A stretch of DNA of 64,000 bases from Ziziphus jujuba (lineage: Eukaryota > Streptophyta > Magnoliopsida > Rosales > Rhamnaceae), in the NCBI RefSeq assembly GCF_031755915.1, contig NC_083379.1:12013501-12077500 (forward strand). The letters run 5' to 3'. Under the pieces are notes generated by a model. It had not been told where the DNA came from. It worked only from the letters and a program-made list of their open reading frames with translations, and did no database searches. Made by a program: the position numbers and the translations under genes. Of this stretch, positions 38,603 to 52,384 are shown piece after piece. The stretch's first letter is position 1, and each line of letters opens with the position of its first letter.

Positions 38603-41600
38603 TTTAATAAACCATTAATGTAAAATTTATTTTATTTAAATGATGGAATATTTGCAGAGTATTGGGTTTATAGGACTGGGAAATATGGGTTCGAGAATGG
38701 CGAACAATCTGGTCAAAGCTGGATACAAAGTAGCCGTACATGACATGTAACGTATTTGAATCTCTCTAACCACTCACCATTTTGACTTTTATGGAAAACT
38801 TTATAGAAATTTCTGCTCATTCTTTCAGTTTTTTCTTTTTTCCTTTTCTTCTTTGCTTGTACATGCTGACAGGGATGGGATCTAGCTATTGCCTCCGCCC
38901 CACCCAATTTTATTTTATTTATTTTTCTTCTCTTTTAGGTTGCTTATATTATATATTTAAAATTAATAAAAATAGAAATTTGCCCCCCCCCCCCCCCCCC
39001 CCCCCCCATTAATAAAACACCAAATTACAAGTTTTTAATTCAAATATCCAATGCTTTTCCTTCAAAGTGGAATGGATTTAATTTATATATTTATTTTTCG
39101 TTCTAATTTGATTTATATCTTAAATATATAATAAACTCAATTTATAATTTATTTTCTTTTTTTAATAATAAAGTTTGAACAATGGTATGTGTATATTTTA
39201 TACTTAAAGTTTTAGTATTACTTTTATTCATGTTTGTTAGAATTCTATTTATTTGTTTTCTTATTCACATTTAAAATTTTGATATTGACTTAATATGATT
39301 TTTTTTCATTCGATTTTACATACATTTTTTGAGATGTTGCTCTTTAAATGCATTCTTCATTTTATCTAATAATTAGTCTGAAAATTAAATTTACTTATAA
39401 GCAAATTTTTTTTTAATAATCACATAAGAATTTTGATATAATACTAACACTAGTGAAGATAGAACAACCTCGTCCAGAATTTGTATTTTTTTATCCATTT
39501 TTTTTATATTGTATTTTTGCTTGATATATATTATTTTTACAGCTTTTTGTCTTTTTTATTATAATAAATTATTATTTATTTTATATTCTCAAATATTATG
39601 TATAATAAAAGCATCATATATATATATTCTCTATAGTGGAGATATCGTTAGCATAGAAACTTATGGATACGGTTGAAAATATAAATTATTATTGCTAATA
39701 AATTTCAAAATTTATTAATGACAATAATATTTTGTGTTCATATTTATAAATTTTTACAATGCAGATATACATATTATAAAAGTATTATATATATATAGTC
39801 AATTTTTTTTATCGTGGCACATTTTAGAGCTAAAGAGCTAAAGTTATATTGTATTGAAGAAAAAATAAAAAACATATCATATTTCAACCTATGGTAGAGC
39901 AGTTTTGTTGTAGAGCGTGCATTTAATTTAAACTGCTGTTATTATTATTGTTTTTTTTTTCTTTTTCAGAAATGAAAATTCCATGAAAAAGTTCTCTGAC
40001 ATGGGAGTTGATACAAAGAAAACACCTTTTGAAGTTGCTGAAGATAGTGATGTTGTAATTACAATGCTACCTTCTTCATCTCATGTGAGTTTGATGTTTC
40101 CATTTACTCCTTTCTTTGTATGGATAAAAATCCATTCCTCTGTTTTAATGATTCTACTGAAATCTCTCAAAAACATTTCAGTTCTCAATCTGATCAAAGA
40201 GACACAAAGAATTAAACTTTTGATCCTTTTAACTCCTTCAAATTAGGGCTTTGTCCTTCTTTGATGTGTTCATTTTGCTTTTGATTTATATGAAGTTTTT
40301 GTTTTTCCCCTTTTGGAAATATGTAGTATGTAATAATTCTAGTTTCTTTCTGTTGGTGAGGATAATTAGTTGCACCAAAATAGTTTTAGTTGGAAGTTGG
40401 TGTTGAAAAACAAGTTGCAAGAAACCTATTTCAACCAATGTGAGATGCTTTGTTAGCCTGGTTCAACAGGGATGTATGGCTGTCAGTCTATACACTGTTG
40501 ACTAACCACCGATGGTTCATCCACAATAGCGAGCTTCTTGACAGAGTTGATTCACCTATCTAGATTTATGCATGAAAGACTTAGAAAGCTAGTTGTAGAG
40601 TAACAGAAGGATGAACTTTTTGTTGAAGCACACGTTAAGTCATATGAATATGGCACATTTATAGGAATATAGGCTCTAATTGCGCCATTAGAAAGAAATT
40701 AAGGTTCACTAATGGTCTTTTACTTGTTAGATCTTCAATAGACTAGCACAGCGAAATCTCTAACAAATATTGAAATAAAGGAGATATTAAGGAGCCTCTA
40801 ATGGGAGACAAGATACAAAAAATCAATAGAAATCTCACGGTTAATGCTTTTACTGTTGGATTAATCCTCTTATGTTACAAAAAATTTGGATTACTATCAC
40901 ATTATTGTACATAATATACGAATAAGTAAAACATATCACCTAATTGATAGGCAGAGTACTGAATTCTCCATGTACCAGATTATTAATTTGATAATATTGT
41001 TTTATACTGGCGTTTTCTTGTTTTCAAGGCTGTGATCACCAAATTTTAAGGTGCCAGGAAGTGACTTATTGATTTCTATATTTTATTGCAGGTAGATAAT
41101 GTTTATACTGGACCTAATGGTTTGATTCATGGTGGGAATCTTTTGAGACCGAGGCTATTAATAGATTCATCTACCATTGATCCACAAACATCAAGGAAGC
41201 TTTCTGAAACTGTCTCTAACTGCATATTAAAGGGAAAAAAAGGTACAGCCTGTTGCTTGACATGTCAGTCAGAGATTTTCTATGCTTCATCTGCTATTTT
41301 ATATTTTGAGGTTTTCACAAGTCTGGCATGAATTTTTTCATTCAATAATTTCGTCGAACAAGTATGCAAATGATTGTGTGTAACCAGATATCTAGATAAT
41401 TTCTCATGTAAGAAGGCAAGCAAAAAGTGGATCACTCTTGACAAGTCTTGTTTAATTAAAGTTTTCTAATGTAAGTAGTCTTGTTAACATTGCGTATTTG
41501 AACTATGGTTTTGTTAATTGGTTTCTGTTATGAAGAAGAAAGAGGATCAAAGCAACTAGGTTATGGTTGTTGTGTTAAAAATCTGCATCTGTTTTTGTTT

Positions 41601-44412
41601 GATTAGAAGGATCAAGTTAATGTAGAATAGTAAAAAACATGTTAATTTGATCAGAAATGCTATTTATTATGCTTTTACTGCATAATTGGGCTTGCTATCT
41701 CAGATCATTTGTTTTAAAACTGATAAAAAATGTGTGACGAAGATAATTGGGAGACCCCGAAAATGTTGGATGCTCCAGTATCTGGAGGTGTGCTTGCTGC
41801 AGAAGCTGGGACACTCACTTTCATGGTTTGATGCTCCTGATCCCTCAAAAATCAAAGGATTTTTATTCAGTTCATGCCTTCTTGGTAGTGCTCATGATAA
41901 AAAAAAACAACTGCAATATGTATGCAGGTTGGTGGCTCTGAGGAAGCTTATTTGGCTGCAAAACCACTATTCCTTTCTATGGGCAAGAGCACAGTATATT
42001 GTGGTGGAGCAGGAAATGGTTCGGTTAGTTCTCAAACATGGAAATGCAACTTTTAGCAAACTTTAAAATCTTTTATGCAAGTTTTGAACTGTCAGCATGC
42101 ACTTTCAATGCAGTTCTTTTGGCACTTTTCAAGTATGTTTATTTTAACTTTGTCATGAATTTCAATTTAGTACTTCAACCTCTTTTTTTAAGCATTATCC
42201 ACCTCAAACTGACCATAATATTTTATTGACTATTCTATTACTAATTTCCATAATTGATATAGAAAAATGTCCACATGACATGTAGAAAAGAAAAAAAAAA
42301 AAAAATCAAAGAGAAAAAATCTAAAGAGTGACAAAGACAAACGCGAATGTAAAATTTAATAATGCTAATATTATATTCCAAATTTATGTAACATGTAGGA
42401 TAAAAAAAAATATTTAAACATATAATAACAGAAGCCTTAAATGTTAGTAACCTGTTAAATAGCCCTTTATTGTGTCCTACATTTTTTCATCACTAATACC
42501 TTGTAATGGTTGGCTGCAATTGAACTTAAAACTGTAATCATTTTTCGTGGTGGCTAACTGCCATGGTTGAGATGTTGCAAAATCTCTACCATGATAAAGA
42601 TGGATATCTGGTGAGAATGGATTTCTGCTGCTACCTGTTGACCTGTTAATAGTATTTCACTCATCCTTATTTGTATGTTGGCAGTTCATCATGTCAAATT
42701 AAAATTACTAAATTTGGATAACTATGGATATTTGTCTAGCAAAGTATCTGATACTTGTAATATGGTTTGCTATTTAGGCAGCAAAGATCTGCAATAATTT
42801 GGCAATGGCTATTAGTATGCTTGGGGTATCTGAGGCCCTTGCTCTTGGTCAGTCTCTAGGAATTGCTGCGAGCACTCTGACAAAAGTTTTCAACTGTTCA
42901 AGTGCTCGCTGTTGGAGTAGGTATGAATTGTTATTTTCTAGTTGCATTTAAACTTATGAAGTTTTTAATAGAGTAAAATCCTAGGATGCTAAAATAAATT
43001 GTTAGTGATCTCCAGAAGATCTCTTTATCTTAAGGTGTTACTTTTATATTATTTTATTTTTTTCTTTCTGATTGTTGAATAATGATTAATTCAATGACAT
43101 GTCATGCATGACAGTGATACCTATAATCCAGTTCCTGGAGTAATGGAGGGGGTGCCCTCTACAAGGAATTATGATGGTGGGTTTGCATCAAAGCTTATGG
43201 TAAGTGGCTTTTCGCAATATAAAAATGTAATACCAACTTCACTCTTTCTACCTTGGCCTTCCATTATTAGGAAGTAGCACCTATCTAGTGGGTCGCCAAG
43301 TAGATGGAGTGAAAAAAATCTAACAAATGTTATACTCAGAAAAACTTTGCGTATGAGGAATTATATAATACCTGGATTGGTGGTATTGACAATGAGAGTT
43401 ATTGATTATATTACATTCTACATTTTGCAGGCTAAAGATCTGAACCTTGCTGCAAGCGCAGCCAAAGCTGTTGGTCTTAAATGTCCTGTGACATTCCAAA
43501 CACAAAAGATGTAAATTCCTTTACCTACTTGACTCAAAATTCTGAGACTACTATTCTCATAATCAGTAAATTTTGGATAAACATGTAATTCGGTTGCTCA
43601 CAGAACAGTGTAATGATGCAGTTAATCTAGGAGAAATGGATCGTGTATGGCGTAAAGTAACTCCATATGCATTGAGTTGTGCAGGAGTTATTGTGTTGAG
43701 CACATTGTGGGTCCTTTTTTCATATCATCTTTAGCCCTAGGAAATTGACTACTCAATGTTTTTATTTATGGGCTTTTGTTTAGAAGATCTGTTTCTTCTT
43801 GACAAATTGCTGGTTATACCAAATTTTCAAGTGTAAGGTTCTCATGTAGTTTAAGTTTTCAGTGAGCCTCTCTTTATGAGTGTATATCTTCTTCCATTGT
43901 AGCCTAAAGTGTGCTCCTGTCCAATGTCCAATGTGCATCTTCTTTTGTCCTTCAGTCCATGTAACATATTTTGTGCCTTTAGATGAAAATTTAAGCTGTC
44001 CTTAAATCCATTGTAGTTTAGAAAATTTCTTTAATGAAGCTACTACCTGTATTTCCAAGTTCTAACTGTTTTTTCATTTGATAGTTTTCCAGTCAGAAAT
44101 TTAAGCAATTCACAACAACTACAACTTCCTGCTACCTTATGAGTTATGATCAGTATTTTAGGGTACTCTGACACTTAACAGAATTTAGATTAAGCCTTGT
44201 ATTAACATCCAATGCATTTTTCTTTGATATTTTCATTACTAAAAATGAGAAAAAGTGGAAGAATATAATATTTCATACTATATGTTGGATCATCATTTTG
44301 TAATGAACTGGTTGTTTTCTGCAGATACACAGAGCTTTGCCAGGACGGTCATGAGAACAAGGACTTTTCCTGTGTTTTCCGTCATTATTACAGTGGGAAA
44401 AATGAGAGTTAG
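37066..44412 (+). CDS. HDH1: 3-hydroxyisobutyrate dehydrogenase, mitochondrial, 10 exons, 350 aa
   Basis: Oxidises 3-hydroxyisobutyrate to methylmalonate semialdehyde with NAD in mitochondrial valine breakdown. Exons: 37066-37188, 38658-38746, 39970-40084, 41092-41242, 41743-41825, 41928-42023, 42778-42920, 43115-43199, 43431-43510, 44325-44412; all GT-AG, 1053 nt open. Residues 1-41 form an Arg/Ser-rich presequence with few acidic residues. Then come the Rossmann motif GFIGLGNMG (44-52, GxGxxG), the substrate-site motif DAPVSGG (169-175), the family GNGSAAK segment with the catalytic lysine (K222), and an all-helical C-terminal domain containing LMAKDLNLA. The C-terminus DFSCVFRHYYSGKNES matches plant members. 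The acceptor before exon 5 (GACGAAG) lacks a pyrimidine tract. Arabidopsis At4g20930 is the closest gene I remember and lies beside GHR1 there too. Confidence 0.95.
38571..38602. repeat. (ATT)n microsatellite in HDH1 intron 1
   Basis: About ten ATT units run without interruption (38571-38602), ending in T-rich DNA about 55 bp before exon 2. Length polymorphism is likely. Confidence 0.9.
38983..39007. repeat. Poly-C homopolymer, 25 bases, in HDH1 intron 2
   Basis: An uninterrupted C run from 38983 to 39007. The opposite strand is poly-G and can form a G-quadruplex. It is one of two such long runs in this otherwise A/T-rich window. Confidence 0.9.
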
Positions 44413-44931
44413 TCTGAAGTGCAGCAGATACTGCTGGCAGAAAATTTCTTAGTGGGAAACTTCCATTTAACAGCCTTCACTTGCAGGGTAATAAGGATAC
44501 CAAATTTTGAAATCTTGTATAGGAGTCCTTGTCACTATTTATGATAAGACTCCAAAATTAAGTACCTAATGCCTGGATGAATAAAGTAGTACTTTTTGGA
44601 TTAATAAATGAGAAGGGACAACTTTGATGTCCTTATCATAGTTTGGTTTTTTTCCTTCTTCTCTTGCTGTTGTGTCAGAATCTACTGAGCAGACTTTCAG
44701 TGCCTTGTACCTGTAACTGTCAGCTAACTTCAAAAGTTATGCATATGGCTCCATTCATTCTTAGAAAACTTGCTGGTTCACTCTGCATGTACATATATTT
44801 ATATACACATTTAATACATTAATTCTTTCTGTGATGTTGATTTGTTAATACGTTATATATGTTAGATCTCACACCACGAGCCTACAATATCTTAGAAAGA
44901 ATCCAAACCCCACAAGAAGGGGGTAAAAACA

Positions 44932-47310
44932 CTACCGAGCGAACAAATCAGTAATTGAAGCTCCGTTTGTGAACACTTGGACAAATGTGCTTGAATTGTG
45001 ATCTGATACCCTAGGCATGTTTGATCGGATGCTACTATGCATAAAAAATGCTGGTGTTGAATGTGCTGGCAAAGAGAGAGAGTGGCTACCGAGCATGATA
45101 ACAACTGAATTCATGGTTGGTCCATCTGCTACTTTCTCTTGGACACACAACATTGCTATGTGAATGCATCTCACTATCTCAGCTGTCGAACCACCTCTTA
45201 TCCAGCCATCTACAAGGTTTGAAACTGTTCCTTCCCTCCATCTTATCCATACCTGCATTTTACATATTGTTGAATGCAGAGGGGCAGTATTACGATATTT
45301 AGTAGTCTCTCACGCAATTTAGGCAAAAAGAAAATGTAAGTATTTAAGCTTATATTGCTTAGAAGGTCTTCCACATTCTCTCCACGTCTAAAGCAATTAT
45401 TTTTTTTGTCCACTTACGATCTCCAGAAGTAATACTCCGAAGCTAAAGACATCCAACTTTACTGAAAATTTTCCATGTATAGCCATATATCTGCTGTGGT
45501 CAATACTCCAATATGTAGGATTGCTTTGCTGATTCTATGAGACAAAATGTAACCTTAATTAGAAGGCAATATTGAGCCTGGTTATTTGATGTATACTTAA
45601 TAGGTCCCCACAATTTGATTTGTTTTGCCACTAGTTTGATCAACAAGAAACAACTTTGCAATGCCAAAATCTGAAATTTTAGCATTCATTTCTTATCTGA
45701 CATTATGTTACTAGCTTTCAGATCATGATGGATGACTCTAAGCAGAGAATCTTCATGACGGTAAAGGATTCCTTGTGCAACCCCTTCTATAATCTCGAAA
45801 TGCATATCCCAGTTAAAATTTTCCACACTTGGTGTGATCTATACATATTCACACGAATGTAGATATATTTTTGTGTTATAGTAGATTCAGAGCCATTTAT
45901 ATTTTGTACTGAATGTATAGATAGGAACAAGATGAACCCAAAATAAAGTTCAATGATATATCTAGGAACAAAAACAGAAACTACATACCAAATATGAATG
46001 ATCAAGCCTTGCATTGGGGACAAACTCATAAACAAGAAGTATTTCATTTCCTTCCAAGCTGAAACCAAGGAGTCTTTCCAAATTACAATTCTGAAGCTTG
46101 GCCATTAACAGCTCCTCATTCTTAAATTCTAAATCTCCTTGTCCAGAGTTCTGAGACAGGCTTTTAACTGCTACCTCTTGCCCATTGTAAGATTACCCTG
46201 CCAATTACTATATTACAAAAGAGAAATAAAAACCATAGGAATTGCATTCGAGATTGAAATATCTCGAAGAAAATGATAGATTTTGTTTGTAAAAGGCTAA
46301 CTTTTTCATTACCCTATAAATAGCACCAAAACCACCCTCTCCATGCTTGTTTACATCAGCAAAATCCTCTGTTGCAACTCTGATGGTTCCAAAATTGTAC
46401 TGCAAGGACTCTGCACTCTCAATATCTTCCACGGCTTCTGGTCAGGGGAAATGGTTTGGAAACATACATAAATTGATTGTAAAAGCCTGTAGTAAAATTA
46501 TGGTACTTTTTGACTTTTTCATTTGCCGTCCTTACTTTAATTTATGCGCAGGTGGAGATGATTATTACAGCACATATAGCACATCCAACGGCCTGCGCAA
46601 TGACAATTATGACAGTTTGAGAAGCATTACTCTTGTTTCCAGAAAAAGCATGACAAATATGCTCTGATCAAAGCATTACCGGTTTGCAATTTTCTATCAA
46701 GTCTAAAAACTATGTATCAGGAGAATTAGTACATAGTATATATATATATAAACTATGTATCAGGAGAATTAGTACATAGTATATATATATATATATATTC
46801 TAAATGCAATCATAATTGAAGTCCTCATTTTAAAAGACAAGGTCTAATCCAATTGAGCAAACAAGTCTCAGGTCGTCGTGAGACTGGTGTATGCCTATAT
46901 ATGGCTTCTCTAGTGGTGGTGGTGTTGCTAGCTAGTGGAGCAGCAGGCAGTGAATCATCATCATCATCTATTTGTTCAAATATATCTTGCACCTATTTTC
47001 CCAATGCAACACTCAGAAATACCTTGAAAACCATTGTACAAGCAGTCATTGCAATCTGACTATGACAAATCAGGCTTGCACAAGACAGCAGCAGTTGCAT
47101 TCCCAGCTGCATATTTTTGACCAGAATCACCACCGACCATACAGAAGGCTCAAAACCACTTGATTAAATCCATCAACATCCGCCGCGACATGATGTGAAC
47201 ATTCCCAAAAGAAATTCCTGGTGTAGTTCCCATGCTGCCAAACGAGTTGCTTTTCCAGTAGCGTAACGTGTGTACTCATTATGATAAGGACACTGGTCTA
47301 TGATAGAACT
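44932..47310 (-). pseudogene. Cysteine-rich receptor-like kinase pseudogene, copy 1
   Basis: Read downward from 47310, fragments of all CRK parts occur in order: the end of DUF26-1 and a DUF26-2 with CxxC spacing (DCNDCL, about 47060) but an in-frame stop in the same motif; a membrane segment (SQTVIIVIAQAVG, about 46560-46620); the glycine-loop exon (GEGGFGAIYR, 46432-46310); the VAVKSLS exon (about 46200-45990); the catalytic-loop exon with HRD changed to HHD (about 45721-45735) and a one-base frame break soon after LKASNIM (about 45690); a shortened activation exon where PE of APEYA is missing (about 45500-45410); and the C-terminal exon (45258-44932) ending SITDLFAR. Several lesions rule out a working receptor. 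Confidence 0.9.
46707..46791. repeat. Tandem duplication of a 42-bp unit with (TA)n
   Basis: The unit CAGGAGAATTAGTACATAGT plus its (TA)n tail is present twice in copy 1 of the CRK pseudogene intron, and once in copies 2 and 3. It marks the TA tract into which mobile elements inserted in the other copies. Confidence 0.85.
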
Positions 47311-48019
47311 TATGGAGAAGTACGGCCAACTAATGTTTAATTGTTTTCCATATTGTGGGGTCAACCTAGACATTTGAAAATTTCCTTCAGTATGAAAAAA
47401 CCAAAAAAAAAAAAAAAAAAAAAAAAAATCGTGTTGTTCTTGGTTTGATTCTATATACGCTGGCTTGGAGGCTGACATAACAGATGATTTGTGAAAACTT
47501 AAATCGTGCAAAGATTACATAAAAACTTGGTCAATTTTGAGATCTATACCCCCTTGATCTGGCATCAATAAGACCCCATACGTGTTTCATTTTTCATCGC
47601 TTATACACTTCTGTTAGTTTCCATCATTTTCATTTAACAGTCAAAGGCTATTTAGATATTTTACAAATATTATTAAAAAATTAAAAAATTATGATAAATC
47701 CACAATTAATTACATTAGGAAACATGTTTGGGTTCGACTTGTTATTTTTTAATCAAGCAACATCTCTTTTTCTTTTTTTCTTTTTTTTAACCGAACCAAG
47801 AAACATCTCTATCATACATTTTAATCTTCACATAAATTTTTGTCCACTATGAGAATTTGTTTTGCATAGAGGCCAATTACTTCAAAGTGACAATGATTGT
47901 TTTATAAATCTGGCAGTAACATGATTGAACTAGGATCTGTATCTCTATTACTGGATTTAAATTGAAAGTACAGGGATAAAACGCTTGCATATAATTCTTA
48001 CATATTACACTCTAGGAAA
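47311..48019. other. Spacer between CRK pseudogene 1 and the S-domain kinase
   Basis: The left 200 bp still align with sequence beside CRK pseudogene 2 (47311-47510 against about 53900-54090). A poly-A tract lies at 47405-47428. The rest is A/T-rich and should include the promoter of the plus-strand lectin kinase; no clear TATA box stands out. Confidence 0.5.
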
Positions 48020-51000
48020 ATGGCTGCAAAATACACGTATTGCAGTGTTATTCCTTTTTGTGTATTCCTACTGTTCTATTCATTTCCATCACATTATTGC
48101 CATGCAGTTTATAATATAACTCCATCCCAAGCATTATCTAAAGCACAAATTCTTGTCTCACCAAGCCAAATATTCGAGTTAGGATTCTTCACTCCTAATA
48201 GTTCTGGCAACCAATATGTGGGTATTTGGTACAGTAAGCAAATATCTCCGAGTAAAGTAGTTGTGTGGATAGCCAACAGAGAGAAGGCTCTAGCAGTCAC
48301 AGACTCTGCTGCAACTCTAATAATTGGCAGCAATGGAAATCTGAATCTTGTGGATGGGAAGGCAAACTCTGTCTGGTCAACTGATATTCCTGTCCCACAT
48401 TCTAATAATTCAGTTGCAGTGCTTTTTGACAATGGAAGCTTGGTTCTCAAAGACAGTATATCAGGACAAGTTCTATGGCAGAGCGTTGAACATCCTGGAA
48501 ATGCATTATTACCCAAAGAAAAGATGGGTTTTAATGTTAGAACTGGTGAGAGATATGAGTTGACTTCCTGGAAAACTGAAACTGATCCATCAATTGGAAA
48601 CTTCACCATGGGACTCTCACAACAAAGGCCGTCACAAGCGTTCATCTGGAATGGATCAAATCCTCACTGGAGAAGTGGACCATGGAACAAGATTAAGTTC
48701 ACTGGTGCGCCTGAAATGGATCCGTCATATCTAAGTGGATTTAAACTGGAAGAAGATGTAGAGCAAGGATCAGCTAGTTTCTCTATGGACATATGCTCCA
48801 ACAGCTATTGTCATATGTTCATTTCATCACAAGGTATTGCAAAGGTTATGCAGAAGGACAAAGAAACTGATTGGTATTTTAGATGGGAAGCACCTAAGAG
48901 TTCATGCGACGTATATGGGGTGTGTGGACATTTTGCTCTATGTAAAGCATCTGGATCTCCAATTTGCAAGTGTATGAAAGGTTTTGTCCCAAAATCAAAT
49001 GAGGAGTGGAAGAAAGGGAACTGGAAAGGAGGGTGCGTTAGACGAACTAAATTACTTTGTGACAAAAGCACTGGTAATAGCTCATCTTCACCAAAAGGAA
49101 AGAAAGATGGGTTTTGGAAAATGGGTATGGTGAAACTTCCTGACTTTCATGAATATGTGCTTATCGAAAAGGCTGAAAGTTGCAATGCATGGTGCCAGAG
49201 TAATTGTTCATGCCTAGCTTATACATTTGTGGATGGAATAGGCTGTTTGGTATGGTCAAAAGACCTTGTTGACATTCAGGAGTTTTCCTATGGTGGAGAA
49301 GATCTTTTTCTTCGTCTTGCACATACAGAACTAGGTGAACTTTTTGGTTAAGAGCTAGTTTCTTTTTTGCGTTGAATACCAATTTTGAATAATATGTTCA
49401 TAATTATATATATGATACAGATGGGGGTAAGCAAATCAAAAAGGTTATCATCAGTCTTGCGGCTATTGGTGCTACTGGCATTATTGTAGTTGTCATATTT
49501 ATCGCTTGGTGCAGGCGGAGAGCTAATCGAAAGGGTAAGAAAATGAAAGTGTTATACATGCTTCCCTCTAGCTATCCCGCTCTCACACTTACCTACAAAA
49601 CACACAGACACAAAATTCCATCAAACGCCCAAACATCAATTTGCATGGAAGAATATAACCAAATACATTGAAAACACATTATTCTTGGCATATGGCAAAA
49701 ACAGTAGGTTAGGTCCAAAATAGAGAAGAATCAGTACTATTCTTGAATGTGTCAATTGAATTTGTTTGTGTTGGCTTCCTATACTATTCCTAATAACTTT
49801 AATCTGTTGCTACTCGCTATGGCATAATATGGTATCTAGATGCAGCTAACCATAAGCGGAAAGAAGGGACTGAAGAATTGTCATTACCATATATTTGAAT
49901 TTATACAACTTCTTATTGATATTTGGTAACCAAGTTCTTTTCTTTTATCCTTTGAGTAATCAAACTGGCTAATACTAATTCACATTAATATTAAAATCAT
50001 GGGTTCACTGTGAGCATATTTGTTTTCTGCACACATATATAGCAATACTTCGTATATCAGGCTACTTGTATTATTGATTGCCTACTAGTGCAGGCGTAAA
50101 TAGAAATATTATAAGCTCTGTATTTTATTTATTCGATTTTTTGGGACTGCATCTAAGATCCATTGTTGGGTCTCAAAAAAGCAGGAAAAATTAAGGAAAC
50201 CTCAGAGCACTTCAATTTGACCGAGATGAATGACAATTCAATAGACACTCTGCAAAGTGCAAGACGGCAAGATCCACACGAGCTAGCTATTTTTAATTTT
50301 GATAGCATATTAGTTGCTACAAATGACTTCAACATAACAAATAAACTTGGGCAAGGAGGTTTTGGTCCTGTTTACAAGGTGATTTATTAGTTATTTATAT
50401 ATTCGATTTATTGTTACTGCTAAAACATGAAAACATAAATGGATTGACAAAATTAATGGTTGCGTATATTGCCAGGGAATACTACATGATGGAAAGGAAG
50501 TAGCAATTAAAAGGCTATCTAGTAACTCAGGACAGGGCATAAAAGAGTTCAAGAATGAGTTGACTTTGATCTCCAAACTCCAGCACAGAAATCTTGTTAC
50601 GCTTATGGGTTGCTGCATACACAGAGAAGAGAAGTTATTAATTTATGAGTTCATGCCCAACAAAAGCTTGGATTGCTTTCTTTTTGGTTGGTTCCACATA
50701 AGGCATTTATAGTCTCACTTTTAGAGTAATTGTCATTTATTGTTTGCTCAAAACAGTTTGTATATATGCCTATCATGGCTAAGTAGGAAAGTTCTGCCAA
50801 TATCACTACTTTTATCTTCTTCCCCTAAAAGATATTAGCATAAAATAGCTCTATTGACTAAATTCTATTGGTTGTTGCATTGATTAATTAGACCGAAGAA
50901 GAAGATCAGAACTAAATTGGGCTAGACGCTTCAACATTATTCATGATGTTGCTAAAGGCATTGTATATCTCCATCGCGATTCTTGTTTAAGGATAATACA

Positions 51001-51832
51001 TCGGGATTTAAAGGCCAGCAATATTCTCTTGGATGGGATGATGAATCCGAAGATATCAGATTTTGGATTGGCAAGGATTTTTCAAGAAACAATAGATCTA
51101 GCTAACACTCAAAGGGTCGTGGGAACACTGTAAGCATACCTTTCTGTTATAATGTTTAGTAACCCCTTATTTAAGTGATAGCTTATGATTTTGGTTTTAT
51201 AATGTATCACTGATAGCATTCACAAAGTGTAGTTATTATTAGCATGTTTGAATCTACTGTTGCATGCAGTGGTTATATGTCTCCAGAGTATGCAATGGAA
51301 GGAATATTTTCTGAGAAATCCGATGTGTATAGCTTTGGAGTGCTGCTGTTAGAGATAGTTAGTGGCAAGAAGAGTAACAGCTTTGATCTTTTTGACGAAC
51401 AGCTAAGCCTAATAGCATATGTGAGTTCATTTGACACTCTGTATCTGATCCCATATTTAATATGTTATCTACGTGAACTTCATTCAGTCTGATAGATGAG
51501 GAAATATATATTATCAGGCATGGCAATTGTGGAGTGAAAACAGGGCATTGGATTTGGTGGATGAAACAATATTAGCTGATGACTCGTATTCTACATCGGA
51601 AGTAGCGAGGTGCATAGATATTGGGCTTCTTTGTGCACAGGACCATCCCATGGATAGGCCAACTATGCCAGAAGTTGTGATCCTTCTAAGCAGTGAAACA
51701 GATCGTCCAAAACCCAAGCGTCCTTTGTTTTACTTCGGAAGCTCATTGAAATCATTTCATCTTCAACCACAAAATGGTGTTGAATATTGCTCCACAAATG
51801 AAGGTACCATTTCGATGATTGAAGGGCGCTAG
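48020..51832 (+). CDS. G-type lectin S-receptor-like Ser/Thr kinase, 7 exons, 845 aa
   Basis: Plasma-membrane receptor kinase of the S-domain (SD1) type. Exons 48020-49334, 49421-49534, 50185-50378, 50476-50686, 50892-51129, 51270-51420 and 51518-51832 join with GT-AG junctions to 2538 open nt, the classic seven-exon SD1 layout. Domains: signal peptide (about 1-29), bulb-type lectin (about 30-150), S-locus glycoprotein region, an EGF-like part ([17 protein letters not shown]), PAN (about 345-430), a membrane segment (about 447-468), and the kinase with LGQGGFG (531-537), K553, HRD (648-650), DFG (668-670) and GYMSPEYA. All catalytic residues are present. The tail ends MIEGR, as in Arabidopsis At1g61-cluster members. 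GT(F/Y)GY is GTLGY here, produced across the exon 5/6 junction. It runs opposite to the CRK copies on either side. The ligand is unknown. Confidence 0.93.
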
Positions 51833-52384
51833 GTGCTAAGTTTCTTTTTATTTTTTATTTTTTTTCCGTTATTGGTTATAAAGTCCATGTGGAAGTAAGA
51901 GGAGTGCCACTGGTGTGGAGGCTAATATTGCCTATTATTATTTGAGCGTTTTATAATTAATATTTAGCAAAAATGAATTTTATATGAATGCTTGTGGTAT
52001 AAGCTGATCACTTTTGTGGTTGATAGATTAACATTAATTGTGATTAATTCAAATGTTGTACATTTTCAAGTCAGTAGCGTGAGCTATACATTGGAATTTT
52101 TTCTTAGTTTGGAAAAATCAACTTCTTTTACATTCAGATCTTCTGTCCCATTCCTGTTCATCAGTGGAAAGATGTTCCTTTCATTTAGAAAGATTAGTAT
52201 GTATATGAAATAAAATAAATCAAAAGTAATAATTGTTTTTTAAAAATGAAATGGGATTTATCACTGGTCAAACGAAAATAGACACAAAAGATAGGATAAA
52301 AGATCTTGATCTTTTATTTATTTAATTCTATATACATAACAATTCTGAGGTTTAAACATCCCAAATTAGTATAATTAGGGAACA
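51833..52384. other. 3' flank of the S-domain kinase
   Basis: A/T-rich spacer of about 550 bp holding the likely 3' UTR. No gene or clear repeat is seen. CRK pseudogene 2 begins at its right end. Confidence 0.5.

Noticed and set aside
48109..48645. 178-codon antisense frame inside the lectin-kinase exon 1
   Set aside because: The sense strand encodes an intact S-domain; the antisense frame has no recognisable domain.
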